Positions 1-10,469 of a stretch of DNA of 27,500 bases are shown here, one piece after another. Origin of the DNA: Trachelipus rathkii. Taxonomy: Eukaryota > Arthropoda > Malacostraca > Isopoda > Trachelipodidae. A program made the translations under genes and the position numbers. The notes below the pieces were generated by a model. It saw only the letters and a program-made list of their open reading frames with translations. It was not told the DNA's origin and did not search any database. The first letter of the stretch is position 1. Each line of letters begins with the position of its first letter. Where the stretch lies: contig JABUQX010088436.1 of assembly GCA_015478945.1 (NCBI GenBank), positions 2,501 through 30,000 of the forward strand, given 5' to 3'.

Positions 1-996
1 TGTAATTGAGTTAGATCATAATAAGTTTTCTGGGTCCTTTAAACTTTAGTCCTTTAACCTTTATCCTTTAACTTTTAACTTTAATCTTTAGTCCTACTAT
101 CAGGGTCCTCAACCCTTATCTTATTAAAAAGGGACTTTAACATTCAATAAATGACAATCGATAAAATTTTGCTAATATAAAGAATTAACATTTATGTATT
201 TGACTTTCGCGTCAGTATCAGTCTGACGGTGATAACAATTAGAACCGTTTGCAAAACGCTGAACAGAAAACAGTTATACAAATAAACTTTTATGATAAAA
301 ATTTTATAATATTTGTGATTTTCGTTCTAAATAAAAATTGTAGAGATATAAAGAAATATATGTAAATTAGTTTATAAGGTAATAAAAATAATAATTTGGA
401 CATCTATATATATACCTAAAAATTCATAATATATATACCTTATAAATAACTTGGGAGCAAAACCCAGGAAATAGATACCTGGTAGAATATCTATTTTTTT
501 TATTCACTAAAAACAGCAAAAAGGGTTACTTAAGGCCATAAATGTCAGAACAAAAATTACGAACCCAAAAGATTGACATAGTCTACCAATCTTTCACTCT
601 TACCATAAAAAAAGTCTTCCAAGGGAAATTCTACTCCACTGACAAATTCTCTACATTCTAAATGAATAATAATAATCAGAGTTGAAACCAGGAACAAAGA
701 AAATAGTTCCCTCTGAATAAATTGCTAAAGGCCTAACATACAAGAAACAATTAAACCCCAATTTTGCTCAGACTTGGCGCTCCGTGTCACAGGGACGTGA
801 CAAATATCCGGCACAGATAATAATCTGAAAATCAAGAAGAAAAATTATGTAAAATTCTAGATTCAAGAAATTGAAAAATCGACAAGTCAAAAAGATTGAA
901 TGATATACATATAGAAAATTTTTTTTTCCTTAAAAGGAAAAGTGGTATTAGATCTAACTCTACAAATATAAATACTGCTCACTCAAATCTGTAAGT
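1..996 (+). repeat. Left copy of ~1 kb direct repeat (LTR-like)
   Basis: This block recurs in the same orientation at 15390-16368. By eye there are about 25-30 differences plus small indels, near 97% identity. It starts TGTAATTGAG at the first base of the window, so the true left edge may lie outside. Homology ends just after CTGTAAGT (989-996). Differences cluster in 120-600 and again after about 927; 569-927 looks identical in both copies. Short hairpin motifs occur at 211-227 (GTCAG/CTGAC) and 786-801 (GTCAC/GTGAC). Several AATAAA-like motifs are present but are weak evidence in such AT-rich DNA. A long terminal repeat of a retroelement is the simplest reading, but no terminal CA, adjacent tRNA primer-binding site or target duplication could be shown. 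Confidence 0.8.
991..996 (+). promoter_or_regulatory. Splice-donor-like GTAAGT at end of left repeat
   Basis: GTAAGT is a perfect match to the metazoan 5' splice-site core and sits at the 3' limit of the direct repeat, upstream of all the genes. The right copy carries the same motif at 16363-16368. In complex retroviruses the major donor lies in the leader just past the LTR, so this placement is suggestive. Function is inferred. Confidence 0.3.
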
Positions 997-1603
997 GATA
1001 CCGAAGAATTTTTTTTTACACGGACCAGGACCCAGAAGACGCAAGAATCGTGAAACTACCGGTACCTAGAATACAACAGATTTGAAGAATAACAGGTTAG
1101 CTCTTATAAATAAAATTACTATTTTATTTTTTATCTCTCAAAAGTCTCAAAAGGTATGAGCATAAATCTCTCGTGAAAATTTTCTTGTATTGATAAAAAG
1201 AAAGAATTCATTAACGGCCCTGTCTAATATCTTTTCCTTGCTATCAAATATCTCCATAAAAATCTATCTAAAAATTTTCTCTTCACTCTCATAAAATATA
1301 TATATATATATAAAAATTTTTTTTCTCCATAAAAAGCCATCATAAAACAATTTTCTTGCAAATAAACTCTCTTTAAAAATTAAAGTCTTAAAATTTTCTT
1401 TTCTCCCAACAAAATAGTATCCCATAAAAATTCAATTTTCCTTTAACAAATATTCATTTTATTAAGAAGCTCTCGTAAAGAAACTCATTCTTTCTTAAAA
1501 CTTGCATCAAATAATAAACAGGAAAGGAGAGCATCCTGTCCTTCTAATTAATAAATACGAGAATTTATTGCTTTAAAGGTTGTATATTGAATTATTTATT
1601 AAA

Positions 1604-1677
<74 letters not shown>

Positions 1678-1691
1678 AGCAGGTATATATA

Positions 1692-1782
<91 letters not shown>

Positions 1783-2034
1783 TGTGTGTGGTGTTTTGCT
1801 ATATTAACAAATTTTGTGTGTGTACGTAAAAGGAGAGAGAGGGGAGAAGTTCAGGAGCAAAGCAGCCCAGGTAAAAAGGAGAAATATAGGAAGTTTCCCT
1901 TTTCCTTCTTCTACAATAAATATTCCCACTAGACGGTGAGAAGCTCTCTAAAAACTAAGTATCACATAAAACACGCAAGTAACACAACACAACACATTAC
2001 ATTGCAAAAGAGTAGAGAAAAGAAAAGGAAAGTA
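997..2034 (+). other. Leader-like non-coding region
   Basis: No credible coding frame is seen between the left repeat and the first ATG-led frame. The bases right after the repeat (gataccgaagaa) do not begin with TGG, so there is no evident tRNA primer-binding site. The region is rich in A/T and holds two long TA arrays. A donor-like GGTGAGA lies at 1935-1941. Confidence 0.5.
1607..1779. repeat. (TA)n microsatellite, two blocks
   Basis: Nearly pure TA runs cover 1607-1674 and 1697-1779, split by a short AT-rich spacer. Alternating Tyr/Ile open frames here are artefacts of the repeat. Confidence 0.95.
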
Positions 2035-2388
2035 ATGGCGAGATGCAAAAATATTAAATGCTTTAAAAAGGAGAAAGAGAGAATGTCGCAATGGTGTGAC
2101 GAATATCTGAAATTTGATAAAAGAGAGAGAAAGAGTATGGTATTAATATTAACCAGTGCAAGAATAGAAAAGATAAAGGAAGAAGAGTTGGAGTATAAAG
2201 ATAGAAGAGACAGAGGGAAAGAAGCCGACAGAGAGAGAGAGAGAGAGACGGTGATTATACCGCAAAGAGCAGAAAAAGACCAGAGCAGAAGGGACAAATT
2301 AAATATCCGATCCATGCGTCACCCAGGTCAGAAAAGGACCCAGGATGTGACCGAAGGAGATACCGAAGCTTTTATAAAAAAGAATTGA
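2035..2388 (+). CDS. Basic charged protein, possible gag-like upstream frame
   Basis: The frame is open from at least 1936 with no ATG until 2035, so 2035 is taken as the start; this gives 117 residues. The product is rich in Lys, Arg and Glu. It starts with MARCKNIKCFKK, having two closely spaced cysteines in a basic context, and carries a purine-rich Arg/Glu run from a GA microsatellite around 2230-2248. No known domain was recognised. It is the first frame after the left direct repeat, the place a gag gene would take in an LTR element, but no capsid or zinc-knuckle signature is seen. It ends at TGA 2386-2388, inside a 184-nt overlap with the next frame, which is in the -1 phase. A host-derived or spurious purine-rich frame is possible. 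Confidence 0.45.
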   Translation: MARCKNIKCFKKEKERMSQWCDEYLKFDKRERKSMVLILTSARIEKIKEEELEYKDRRDRGKEADRERERETVIIPQRAEKDQSRRDKLNIRSMRHPGQKRTQDVTEGDTEAFIKKN

Positions 2389-2418
2389 GGGTTGCCGAGC
2401 CTTATGGCCGAAGAACCC
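2376..2418 (+). promoter_or_regulatory. Candidate -1 ribosomal frameshift signal
   Basis: A AAA AAG at 2376-2382 lies in the correct phase of the upstream frame (codons ATA AAA AAG) and is followed two codons later by its TGA stop. After a 6-nt spacer, GGGTT (2389-2393) can pair with AACCC (2414-2418), enclosing a small GCC-TTAT-GGC hairpin (2399-2408). A -1 shift moves the ribosome exactly into the frame open to 3173. Phase, spacing and stop position match the usual layout of retroelement frameshift sites. The stem is short, and use is not shown. Confidence 0.5.
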
Positions 2419-3173
2419 ATGATTTCAAGACTGGTTGCAGACATTTTTCAAGTCCCCAAAGCAGATACCAACCAGAATGGTCGTCAAGTACAGACGAAGA
2501 CCAGGATAGCGAATACGGTTCCCGAAGAGAAGCGTTCTTTTATAGAAATCCGTCGCTAAAAGGTAAAAGGGAGAGATATCCCAAGGCGAAATATAAATAT
2601 TGTAAATATATAACGTCTGAAGACGAAGAATCGGAATTTAATGAAGAGGAAGATGAAGATTTACGTCACTCTTCACGAATGTATACATACGAAGATTTTG
2701 TTTCCCCAAGCACTGAAGAGTCTACATCTCAGGGAAATGAGAGAGAGAGAACCGACCACTCTTCACTAGAAGGTTATATAGATAAAGAATTGGGAGAGGA
2801 CAAAGAAAGTCCCATAATAATTAGTGATGAGGCAGAAGAGGAATCAGAGGCAAGATTCTCTTCACCATCATCGTCACCTATGTACGATCCTGAAACAGGT
2901 ACTGTATATTATAAAGTGGCAAGGAAGACGGCATACGATTCCCCAATAAATGAGGAAGAAGAAGAAACACTAAGAATATTTCGCTCTACATATAACTCCT
3001 CGCCAGAGTGCGAATATGTCCCAATTACCTTCTCCAAAATAGTAAAAGAGACCCAAAAAGGGAAAAAAATGACTCCAGACAAAAATAGTAAGAAGGTAAA
3101 TGAGTGTGCACCCATCAAGGTAGATGGAAGTCCCGCAAGGGAAGTAAAAGAAAAAGGGGAAGGTACTTGCTAA
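2382..3173 (+). CDS. Acidic Ser/Glu-rich downstream frame (frameshift product part)
   Basis: This frame is open from 2205 to the TAA at 3171-3173 and has no ATG near its beginning; the first is at 2679. Expression through the -1 shift at 2376-2382 is therefore the likeliest route, adding about 263 residues. The product is strongly acidic, with Glu/Asp clusters (DEDQDSEYGS, EEEDED) between Ser-rich stretches, and ends in a Lys-rich tail. It looks largely disordered, and no protease, RT, RNase H or integrase motif is visible. It might be the second half of a gag-like polyprotein or a disordered regulatory protein. An alternative is that one original frame was broken by slippage in the GA repeat at 2230-2248, where gain of one GA unit would give the same phase change. 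Confidence 0.45.
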   Translation, partial: ELRVAEPYGRRTHDFKTGCRHFSSPQSRYQPEWSSSTDEDQDSEYGSRREAFFYRNPSLKGKRERYPKAKYKYCKYITSEDEESEFNEEEDEDLRHSSRMYTYEDFVSPSTEESTSQGNERERTDHSSLEGYIDKELGEDKESPIIISDEAEEESEARFSSPSSSPMYDPETGTVYYKVARKTAYDSPINEEEEETLRIFRSTYNSSPECEYVPITFSKIVKETQKGKKMTPDKNSKKVNECAPIKVDGSPAREVKEKGEGTC

Positions 3174-4566
<1,393 letters not shown>

Positions 4567-6678
4567 GTACCCTTAAAAGACGGGTCAAGATTGAAGACGG
4601 ATGTAAATTAAGGAAGAAAACACATAAGTATTAATTGTGGCAATTATATACACACACAGCACCATGACACTCACACTAAATCCGTAATAATTTACGAAGA
4701 GATTGATTCAACACTGAACAGTTTGAAAGAGGCTATATAACAAGGAAGAATTCTATTAATGTTAAGCCGAATAGAACTTATAACAAGGACCATAGACAAG
4801 ATGTGTCTCACGCACCCATAAGTAAAATTTTTCATGGGGTAGCGATGATGGTGGGGTTACAAATCAACCCACTGGCTCGTATAGTATTGAGCGTAGCCTA
4901 TATAGCATAGGTAAAACCGTTATAAGTTAAGAAAACCCTAGAATTAAGTTCTGAAGAATAAAAGTTACCACACTGATATGGAGTACGCGCTTAGAAAATT
5001 TAAAATCTCCACTACGTTGATAAGATTTTGAGCACAGTCTCATATATGAAGTACGTGCTAATAGGAAAATGATACTAACCTGCACATTTGTTTGAGAAGA
5101 ACTTTGCGTGATAGCAATGGCCGTCATATGTCCCCCAAGATATATAGGACTTGACGAGGAAGCATTAAGAAAAACGATGCTTGAGCCGCCTAACTAAATT
5201 AAAAGGTTTGTTAATAGGCGAAAGGAATCACGAAGATTGATTCCAGTTGCAGAAGATCGTCTGACTAAGACTCAGATTAGGACTAATTTGGTCCATTGTT
5301 CCCCCAATTATTTGAGAGGTTAAGAATGAGCATAGATCACTGCACTCAGGTAAAATACAGAGCAAGATTGATTCTATCCGAGCTGCTTACTCATCCATTT
5401 GGAGGAGAATGAGTTTAGCTTACATGGGTGAGGTCCCAGTCGAAACCGCTGTAAGAACCGACCTCTCTGATCAAGATAATTATTCTGGTCATGATGGAGG
5501 AGAGCCATGAGGGTAGTCCATTCAATTTGGAATGAAGAGGTACTTAATGAGAGGTACGAAAAGCTGTACCATACAACCAGCTCTGCACAACGTCTTTACC
5601 GAAAGTTGTGGAGTGTTTGACAAAGTAATCAAGCACTTTGCACCCGCTATCGGCAAAAGCGGTACAAGCCAGGAAGAAATACATTCAGGTTTAGCTAAAG
5701 TCAAGATTCAAGGCTAAAAAAGTGGTATTAAGAAAAGACGGTGGATCAAACTTCAAAAGGAAATTGGACAGTCATTTGGAAGCTTTGAAAAGCTTAACCT
5801 AGCACTAATATCACTAATAACCCATGATCGGGACTACCAAGCTTAGATACTCTGATATAGTGAAGTGATTCTAGGGTCAATCCATTAAACGCTGGAGGTT
5901 GCGGAATTGTACCCGTAAGACGTCGTCGATCAATTAATGATTTGGATGATGCCAAGGTGACCAAAAACTGTCACTCTTGTGCCTCGCAAATTGAAAGGAT
6001 TGATTCCAGCCACTTCTTATCCGTGGAAAACCGTACAGATAAATAGAAAGAATCCAGAATTGTCGGTATACGTTGTACAAAACTTTCGGAGTAAACCGAT
6101 TGACAAATCAATCTAAATCGTGAATTTTATTTACGTGCGTCCATAGCACTGTGACGTTTAAGTGCTACAACATCGATTGAAAGGCGTATCTATCAACACG
6201 CTTAATAAATAAGAAGATATAATGCTGACAAGCAAGAGAAAAAGACTTAAGAGGCCCTACGAAGGCTGCACTAGCAAGCATAAGCCAATTACCCTTCTGA
6301 AAGGCAATAGAGTTGTAAAATCTCCGGAAAAATGATTCCACTTTTATTTCTTTGTCTCTGTTTGCAGCTAAAATCTTCCAATAATGTAGATTTAACACAC
6401 TAAAGGCATTCTACGATGAAAGCGAAAGTGTTTATGGAAAGAGAAAGACTTGAGTCCATAGGCTGTTGATTGACTGTCCGTTAATCACCCTTTATTGGAA
6501 ATAAGAGATTAAAACCTCTAGAAGATATAACTTCAACTCTAACTTTTCTTTTAACATAAACCTGAAGCGAAATACGTAGATTTATTACCTCACAGAACTT
6601 AACCTAACTTACAAATTTTAAAATATTAAGATGTTACTTTTTTGTCTCCATAAAATAACAGAGAACTTCATTAAAAAC

Positions 6679-6714
<36 letters not shown>

Positions 6715-7600
6715 AGAAAATATTGATAAGGAGATGTCAAGAAAACCCCAAAGAAAAGCGGTTAAAAACTATAAATAACTCTCACACTGAGGAGAAGTAG
6801 AAAATAAAATAGCTATAGAAAATAGATAGCAGAATAGATGGCAAGATAAAAGCCATTGAGATATATATAGATAACAACTCAACACTTATTAAGTTATTAA
6901 CTTGAGTTAAGACAGTTCATTAAATAAGAAAAAGTGTAAAAATTAAAAATTTATTTTCTGTTGAAGATGAATGAGGAATTTGTTTCAACCAAGCATAGTA
7001 TCCACAGTGAAGTTGGAAGAGCTCACCAATGGACCTTGAAGACACTACTGCGAGAGGGAAAAGATTCCACCACTCATCTAACAGGATAAGAACACAATTA
7101 TTAAATATTAACTGAAGAAAATTTAATAATACTACCATCAGAAAGAATTTGAATAAGAAACTTGAAGTTTAGAAGATGGAAGTGTGACCAAGGATTTCGG
7201 ATAAATAGATTGAAATTTCGACAAATCGGAATAAGGTCACCCATGGAAATAAGAAGCAATAAATATATATATATATATTTAAATAGTAGTGTATCGAGGG
7301 TCCAATATTTAATAAATAAATAAATATTTATTCTCGATATGCACTATTTGAACTTAAATAATCATAGCTTCTACAGTTGTTATAAAAGTAAATCCAGTTT
7401 GTAAAACTATTTTAATAATATTATAAATAAATAAAACTTTTACGGGTATTTCTTTTTTTTATTTACCTTTACACATTTATAATATGTAATACAATTTATT
7501 TAGGTAATGGTTTTCACTAGAATGAAAACTCCGGTATAGGTAATTATGAAAGCCTACATTTGATAACAGGTGTACGAAAGTACATTGGTATTTACTTGTT
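4567..7600. other. Long complex region with no credible coding frame
   Basis: This stretch has more balanced composition than its surroundings, yet both strands show only frames under about 80 codons with no recognisable protein motif. It lies between the gag-like frames and the later genes, where pol would be expected in a retroelement, but no RT, RNase H or integrase signature was found. The 9-mer GATTGATTC recurs at 4701, 5235, 5366 and 5998. A short (TA)n lies at 6684-6711. It could be a long intron, a non-coding RNA or decayed sequence. Confidence 0.6.
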
Positions 7601-7629
7601 ATTTATTTATAAGTTAGAAAATAAGATTT

Positions 7630-7757
<128 letters not shown>

Positions 7758-7910
7758 CTGCATATATATATGTGTTTATGTGTTTATTAGTTTGTGTTAA
7801 CATACAATTTTATATGTGCATGTGTATATTTTATTAAGTATGGGTGTAATGTTTAATCTTAAATATATTTTACCCTTAAAAACACACACACACACAATAA
7901 ACACACAGGT

Positions 7911-8087
7911 ATGGAAGAAGAAATTCACGATCTGATAATTTTACTTCTAGAGATGGAAGAAAACGTCAGAGTCAATGCAATGAATTTAGTTGATCTAGCA
8001 GCAATCAAGGTAGGCATATTAATAGCCACATCGAACCATGCAAAAAGCTACTCTTTTTACATCGAACTATGCAAAGTATGTTTTTAG
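7911..8087 (+). CDS. Possible small protein, 58 residues
   Basis: This is an ATG-led frame ending in TAG at 8085-8087. It begins MEEEIHDLIILLLEMEENV, an acidic, leucine-rich stretch that could form an amphipathic helix, followed by a mildly hydrophobic segment. An AG lies 2 nt before the ATG (acacacag), and AAG|GTAGGC near 8010 resembles a splice donor, so this may be a first coding exon and not a whole gene. Splicing at 8010 to the AG at 8086-8087 would run into a stop after seven codons, so the partner exon is unclear. No family was recognised, and the short length makes chance quite possible. Confidence 0.25.
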   Translation: MEEEIHDLIILLLEMEENVRVNAMNLVDLAAIKVGILIATSNHAKSYSFYIELCKVCF

Positions 8088-8100
8088 ATAATTTGGAAGA

Positions 8101-8211
8101 ATGGAATTTGAAAGACTTCACTTCGGTGGTGATATTGAATCGGAGGAAGCAACTAAACGAATAGACACAAGTAAGTCCACTATCATAGCCGAATCTATAT
8201 CCTCAAACTGA
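8101..8211 (+). CDS. Possible small frame or exon
   Basis: ATG 8101 opens 36 codons to TGA at 8209-8211. The first part, MEFERLHFGGDIESEEATKR, ends at ACAA|GTAAGT (GT at 8171), a very good donor match, and a TTTTTAG acceptor-like sequence lies at 8081-8087. The block 8088-8170 thus has the shape of an internal or first exon. Joining its donor to the acceptors near 8521 or 8540 does not enter the frame of the next gene cleanly. No homologue is recognised. Confidence 0.25.
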   Translation: MEFERLHFGGDIESEEATKRIDTSKSTIIAESISSN

Positions 8212-8550
8212 TCTTTACCCACCTTGAATACTTATAGTGGGTTAACAATCTGTTTCCAAACTGAAGGCTGGTGGTAAAAACAGAACAACATGAGATAATA
8301 TCGACTTTAATTTAGCGATGTCAATATTGACTGTTATTCTGTGCAGACCATAATAGATAGAAGTGTTTAAAAATGCGTATGAGACGAAAACGTGATAGAG
8401 ATGAATTTTAAAACATATGGGAGCCACATACCATGAAGGCTGATCTTGGGCCAAAATCATTGAAATTATAATGGCCATTTATATATGGTCAGATATCAAT
8501 AAACTCTGTAGTTCCTTCAAGAATTAGAAAAATGAAGGCAGTGAGAGGAG

Positions 8551-8961
8551 ATGGAGTCAATGGTTAGAGCAATTATGGTCATGAATGCACAAAGAATGCA
8601 AAGCCTGGTACCGATATTCCCATGTACTCAGGTGATGGTTCAAATTATGAATGCACTTAAAAAGAATGGTAGAACAAGAGACTCACTGTATAGAAATCTC
8701 TTTGGTGACGTCTTGACAGGGCATTTGGTAACTCTAGCCACATGGCCTTATCAAGATGTATTTAATAGCGAATGTAAAGAGATAATGAAATCAATACCTT
8801 ACACAGGTTATAATGGAGTGATGGAACACATATTGGAAAAGATAGCCATGGAAGAAGTGTATCCGATAAATTACTATCGAATTTTAAATGAGTTCTGGAT
8901 TAATATTAAAGAAAGCCATAAGAAATATATAGGCAGAAGAATAAGTCCTAGATTATTATAA
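8551..8961 (+). CDS. Unrecognised protein, N-terminal part before an in-frame stop
   Basis: The first of two consecutive frames in the same phase, 136 residues long, ending in TAA at 8959-8961. The frame is open from 8545, so ATG 8551 is the natural start. The product looks mostly helical and moderately hydrophobic, with a Met-rich N-terminus and segments such as DSLYRNLFGDVLTGHLVTLA and a basic end (KKYIGRRISPR). No known domain was recognised. Its composition is that of a real protein and unlike the repeats around it. Reading continues in the same phase past the TAA to 9369, so one gene of about 272 codons with a single nonsense codon is likely. A gag-like structural or accessory role is only a guess from its place upstream of env. 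Confidence 0.5.
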   Translation: MESMVRAIMVMNAQRMQSLVPIFPCTQVMVQIMNALKKNGRTRDSLYRNLFGDVLTGHLVTLATWPYQDVFNSECKEIMKSIPYTGYNGVMEHILEKIAMEEVYPINYYRILNEFWINIKESHKKYIGRRISPRLL

Positions 8962-8985
8962 ATTTTAGATTGCACTCCATATAAG

Positions 8986-9369
8986 ATGATGGAGGACATA
9001 TTTCTGATAGCTTGTACTAAAGCATGGGCTTTAGCCATGTTCCAAATACCGTTAAAATTAATATCATATTTAAAGGAAGAAGATGCAGATGATCTAAGAA
9101 GAGCGTTACTACCAACACGAAATGAAGACACACTGGATATAATGAATGTATGGTTGCTATACCACAGAAGAAGGAATATAATAAGCTTGATACAAGACTT
9201 TTTCCAGCATATCATCATAGGTGAAAACATCCCGATTGTTCATACCAGATCGCAGATATCCACAAACAATCTGTCTCTTAAATGGAAATTGTACTGGAAT
9301 GATAATGCTTGGACTTTAAAAGGAAAAGACTCTCGAGGAAAAGCCAGATTTATAAAAGGAGTAATATAA
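8986..9369 (+). CDS. Unrecognised protein, C-terminal part after the in-frame stop
   Basis: This frame has the same phase as the preceding one and is open directly after its TAA (8962). The first ATGs after the stop are the tandem pair at 8986 and 8989, 127 residues to the stop at 9367-9369. It shows a hydrophobic start (MMEDIFLIACTKAWALAMFQ), an acidic patch (KEEDADDLRR), an Ile-rich middle and a basic end (KGKDSRGKARFIKG). A TTTTAG at 8963-8968 could act as an acceptor giving this part separately. Options are a nonsense mutation in one gene, stop readthrough, or two proteins; the context TTA TAA ATT is not a known strong readthrough context. No family was recognised. Confidence 0.45.
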   Translation: MMEDIFLIACTKAWALAMFQIPLKLISYLKEEDADDLRRALLPTRNEDTLDIMNVWLLYHRRRNIISLIQDFFQHIIIGENIPIVHTRSQISTNNLSLKWKLYWNDNAWTLKGKDSRGKARFIKGVI

Positions 9370-9439
9370 ATTCATAAGGAAAAAGATATAAACAGAAGTT
9401 ATAAGTCATACAGTTTGGCTTAAGGCACTACTATTATTA

Positions 9440-9613
<174 letters not shown>

Positions 9614-9641
9614 CGTTTAAATGGTAACAACCAATATTATG

Positions 9642-9649
9642 ATTTTTAG
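9642..9649 (+). promoter_or_regulatory. Splice-acceptor-like site before the 9653 ATG
   Basis: ATTTTTAG ends 3 nt before the ATG at 9653 and follows a T-containing tract. A spliced mRNA using it would begin translation almost at once. Similar AG sites lie just before the frames at 7911 (AG 7907-7908), 8551 (AG 8520-8521) and 10470 (AG 10460-10461). Confidence 0.3.
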
Positions 9650-9652
9650 AAT

Positions 9653-10165
9653 ATGGCACCATCGTTTGAAATTGGTACACCTCAAAGATCAATAGTGCGC
9701 ATTCCTGAAAGCGGTTATGACAAGAACTTGAAACCAATTTGTCTAGAGGTGGCACAAATAACCCTATGTGCACCCCTATTGAGCAACATATATAATTTTA
9801 GTTTTGGATCTCCACCAGAACCAATAACTGCAACAGTTTCACCAACACTGTTCGTAACATACAATAGTGTACAACAAGACCGCTCCAATCTACCAAACAG
9901 ACCCAAAAGACCATTAGAAGAACCAGATGCAATAACCAGAAAGAAACGTATCATTCAGCCAAGATACAAATACCTCATGCGAAGCGTGAGATTATCACCC
10001 AAACAAAGAAGAGAAAAATGGGAAAGGCTGAAGGAATCTAAAAAGAATCTTCAAGAAGAAACAGCAATACTGGAAGAAAAGGTGGAAAAGTTTAAAAATA
10101 TAATACTAAGCCGATCCAAACTGGACGAATTTCTTGGATTGTTAAGAACTGCAAGAGCCATCTAA
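9653..10165 (+). CDS. Basic leucine-zipper-like accessory protein
   Basis: The product has 170 residues. Residues 1-80 are neutral and Pro-rich in places. Residues 83-99 carry two basic clusters (RPKR at 83-86, RKKR at 96-99) that look like a bipartite nuclear signal. Residues 117-131 are basic (KQRREKWERLKESKK) and run into a predicted coiled coil to about 160, with Leu126, Leu133, Leu140 and Phe147 at exact seven-residue spacing and Val144 and Ile151 on the neighbouring face. This resembles a bZIP DNA-binding domain, but the conserved Asn of the classical basic region is not evident, so a simple basic coiled-coil protein is also possible. It lies just upstream of the envelope gene, with an acceptor-like site before its ATG. 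A regulatory role like that of retroviral accessory genes is inferred. Confidence 0.55.
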   Translation: MAPSFEIGTPQRSIVRIPESGYDKNLKPICLEVAQITLCAPLLSNIYNFSFGSPPEPITATVSPTLFVTYNSVQQDRSNLPNRPKRPLEEPDAITRKKRIIQPRYKYLMRSVRLSPKQRREKWERLKESKKNLQEETAILEEKVEKFKNIILSRSKLDEFLGLLRTARAI

Positions 10166-10469
10166 AACCACAAAAACAATCCTTTTACATCACATTTACA
10201 ATGAACCAAAAATCTTTACAATGGTATGAATGTGAGTATATATATATATATAATAATATAGGTACACATAAATATAATAAACATACAGGTATATTGTATG
10301 TACACGTGTGTATTTTATTTTAAAAATAATTTTATGTTCCTAATAATAATTTTAATTTTTATTTTTTAATTATTACTCTTAATAGTAATTTTATTTTAGT
10401 TTTGAGTTACACATGATTTTATTGTTACTACTTTGATTTCTTTTTTTTATATATCGAAAAGGTGCAAAG

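Noticed and set aside
1587..1829. Tyr/Ile alternating open frames in TA arrays here and at 3395-3580, 7560-7803, 9420-9773, 15147-15398 and 22175-22438
   Set aside because: They are pure products of TA microsatellites and have no protein character.
1962..2315. Minus-strand frame of 117 codons
   Set aside because: It is the antisense shadow of the purine-rich gene pair. Leu/Ser/Phe-rich composition is expected from the reverse of AG-rich DNA. The frames at 2909-3191 are rejected for the same reason.
4927..7138. Short frames at 4927-5127, 5522-5717, 6165-6398 and 6920-7138 as pol remnants
   Set aside because: All are under 80 codons, in mixed strands and phases, with no RT, RNase H, integrase or protease motif.
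8874..9230. Minus-strand frame opposite the 8986 gene
   Set aside because: Antisense shadow with no motif; the + strand phase is longer and continuous with its neighbour. The same holds for 9715-9954, 12325-12552 and 12401-12730.
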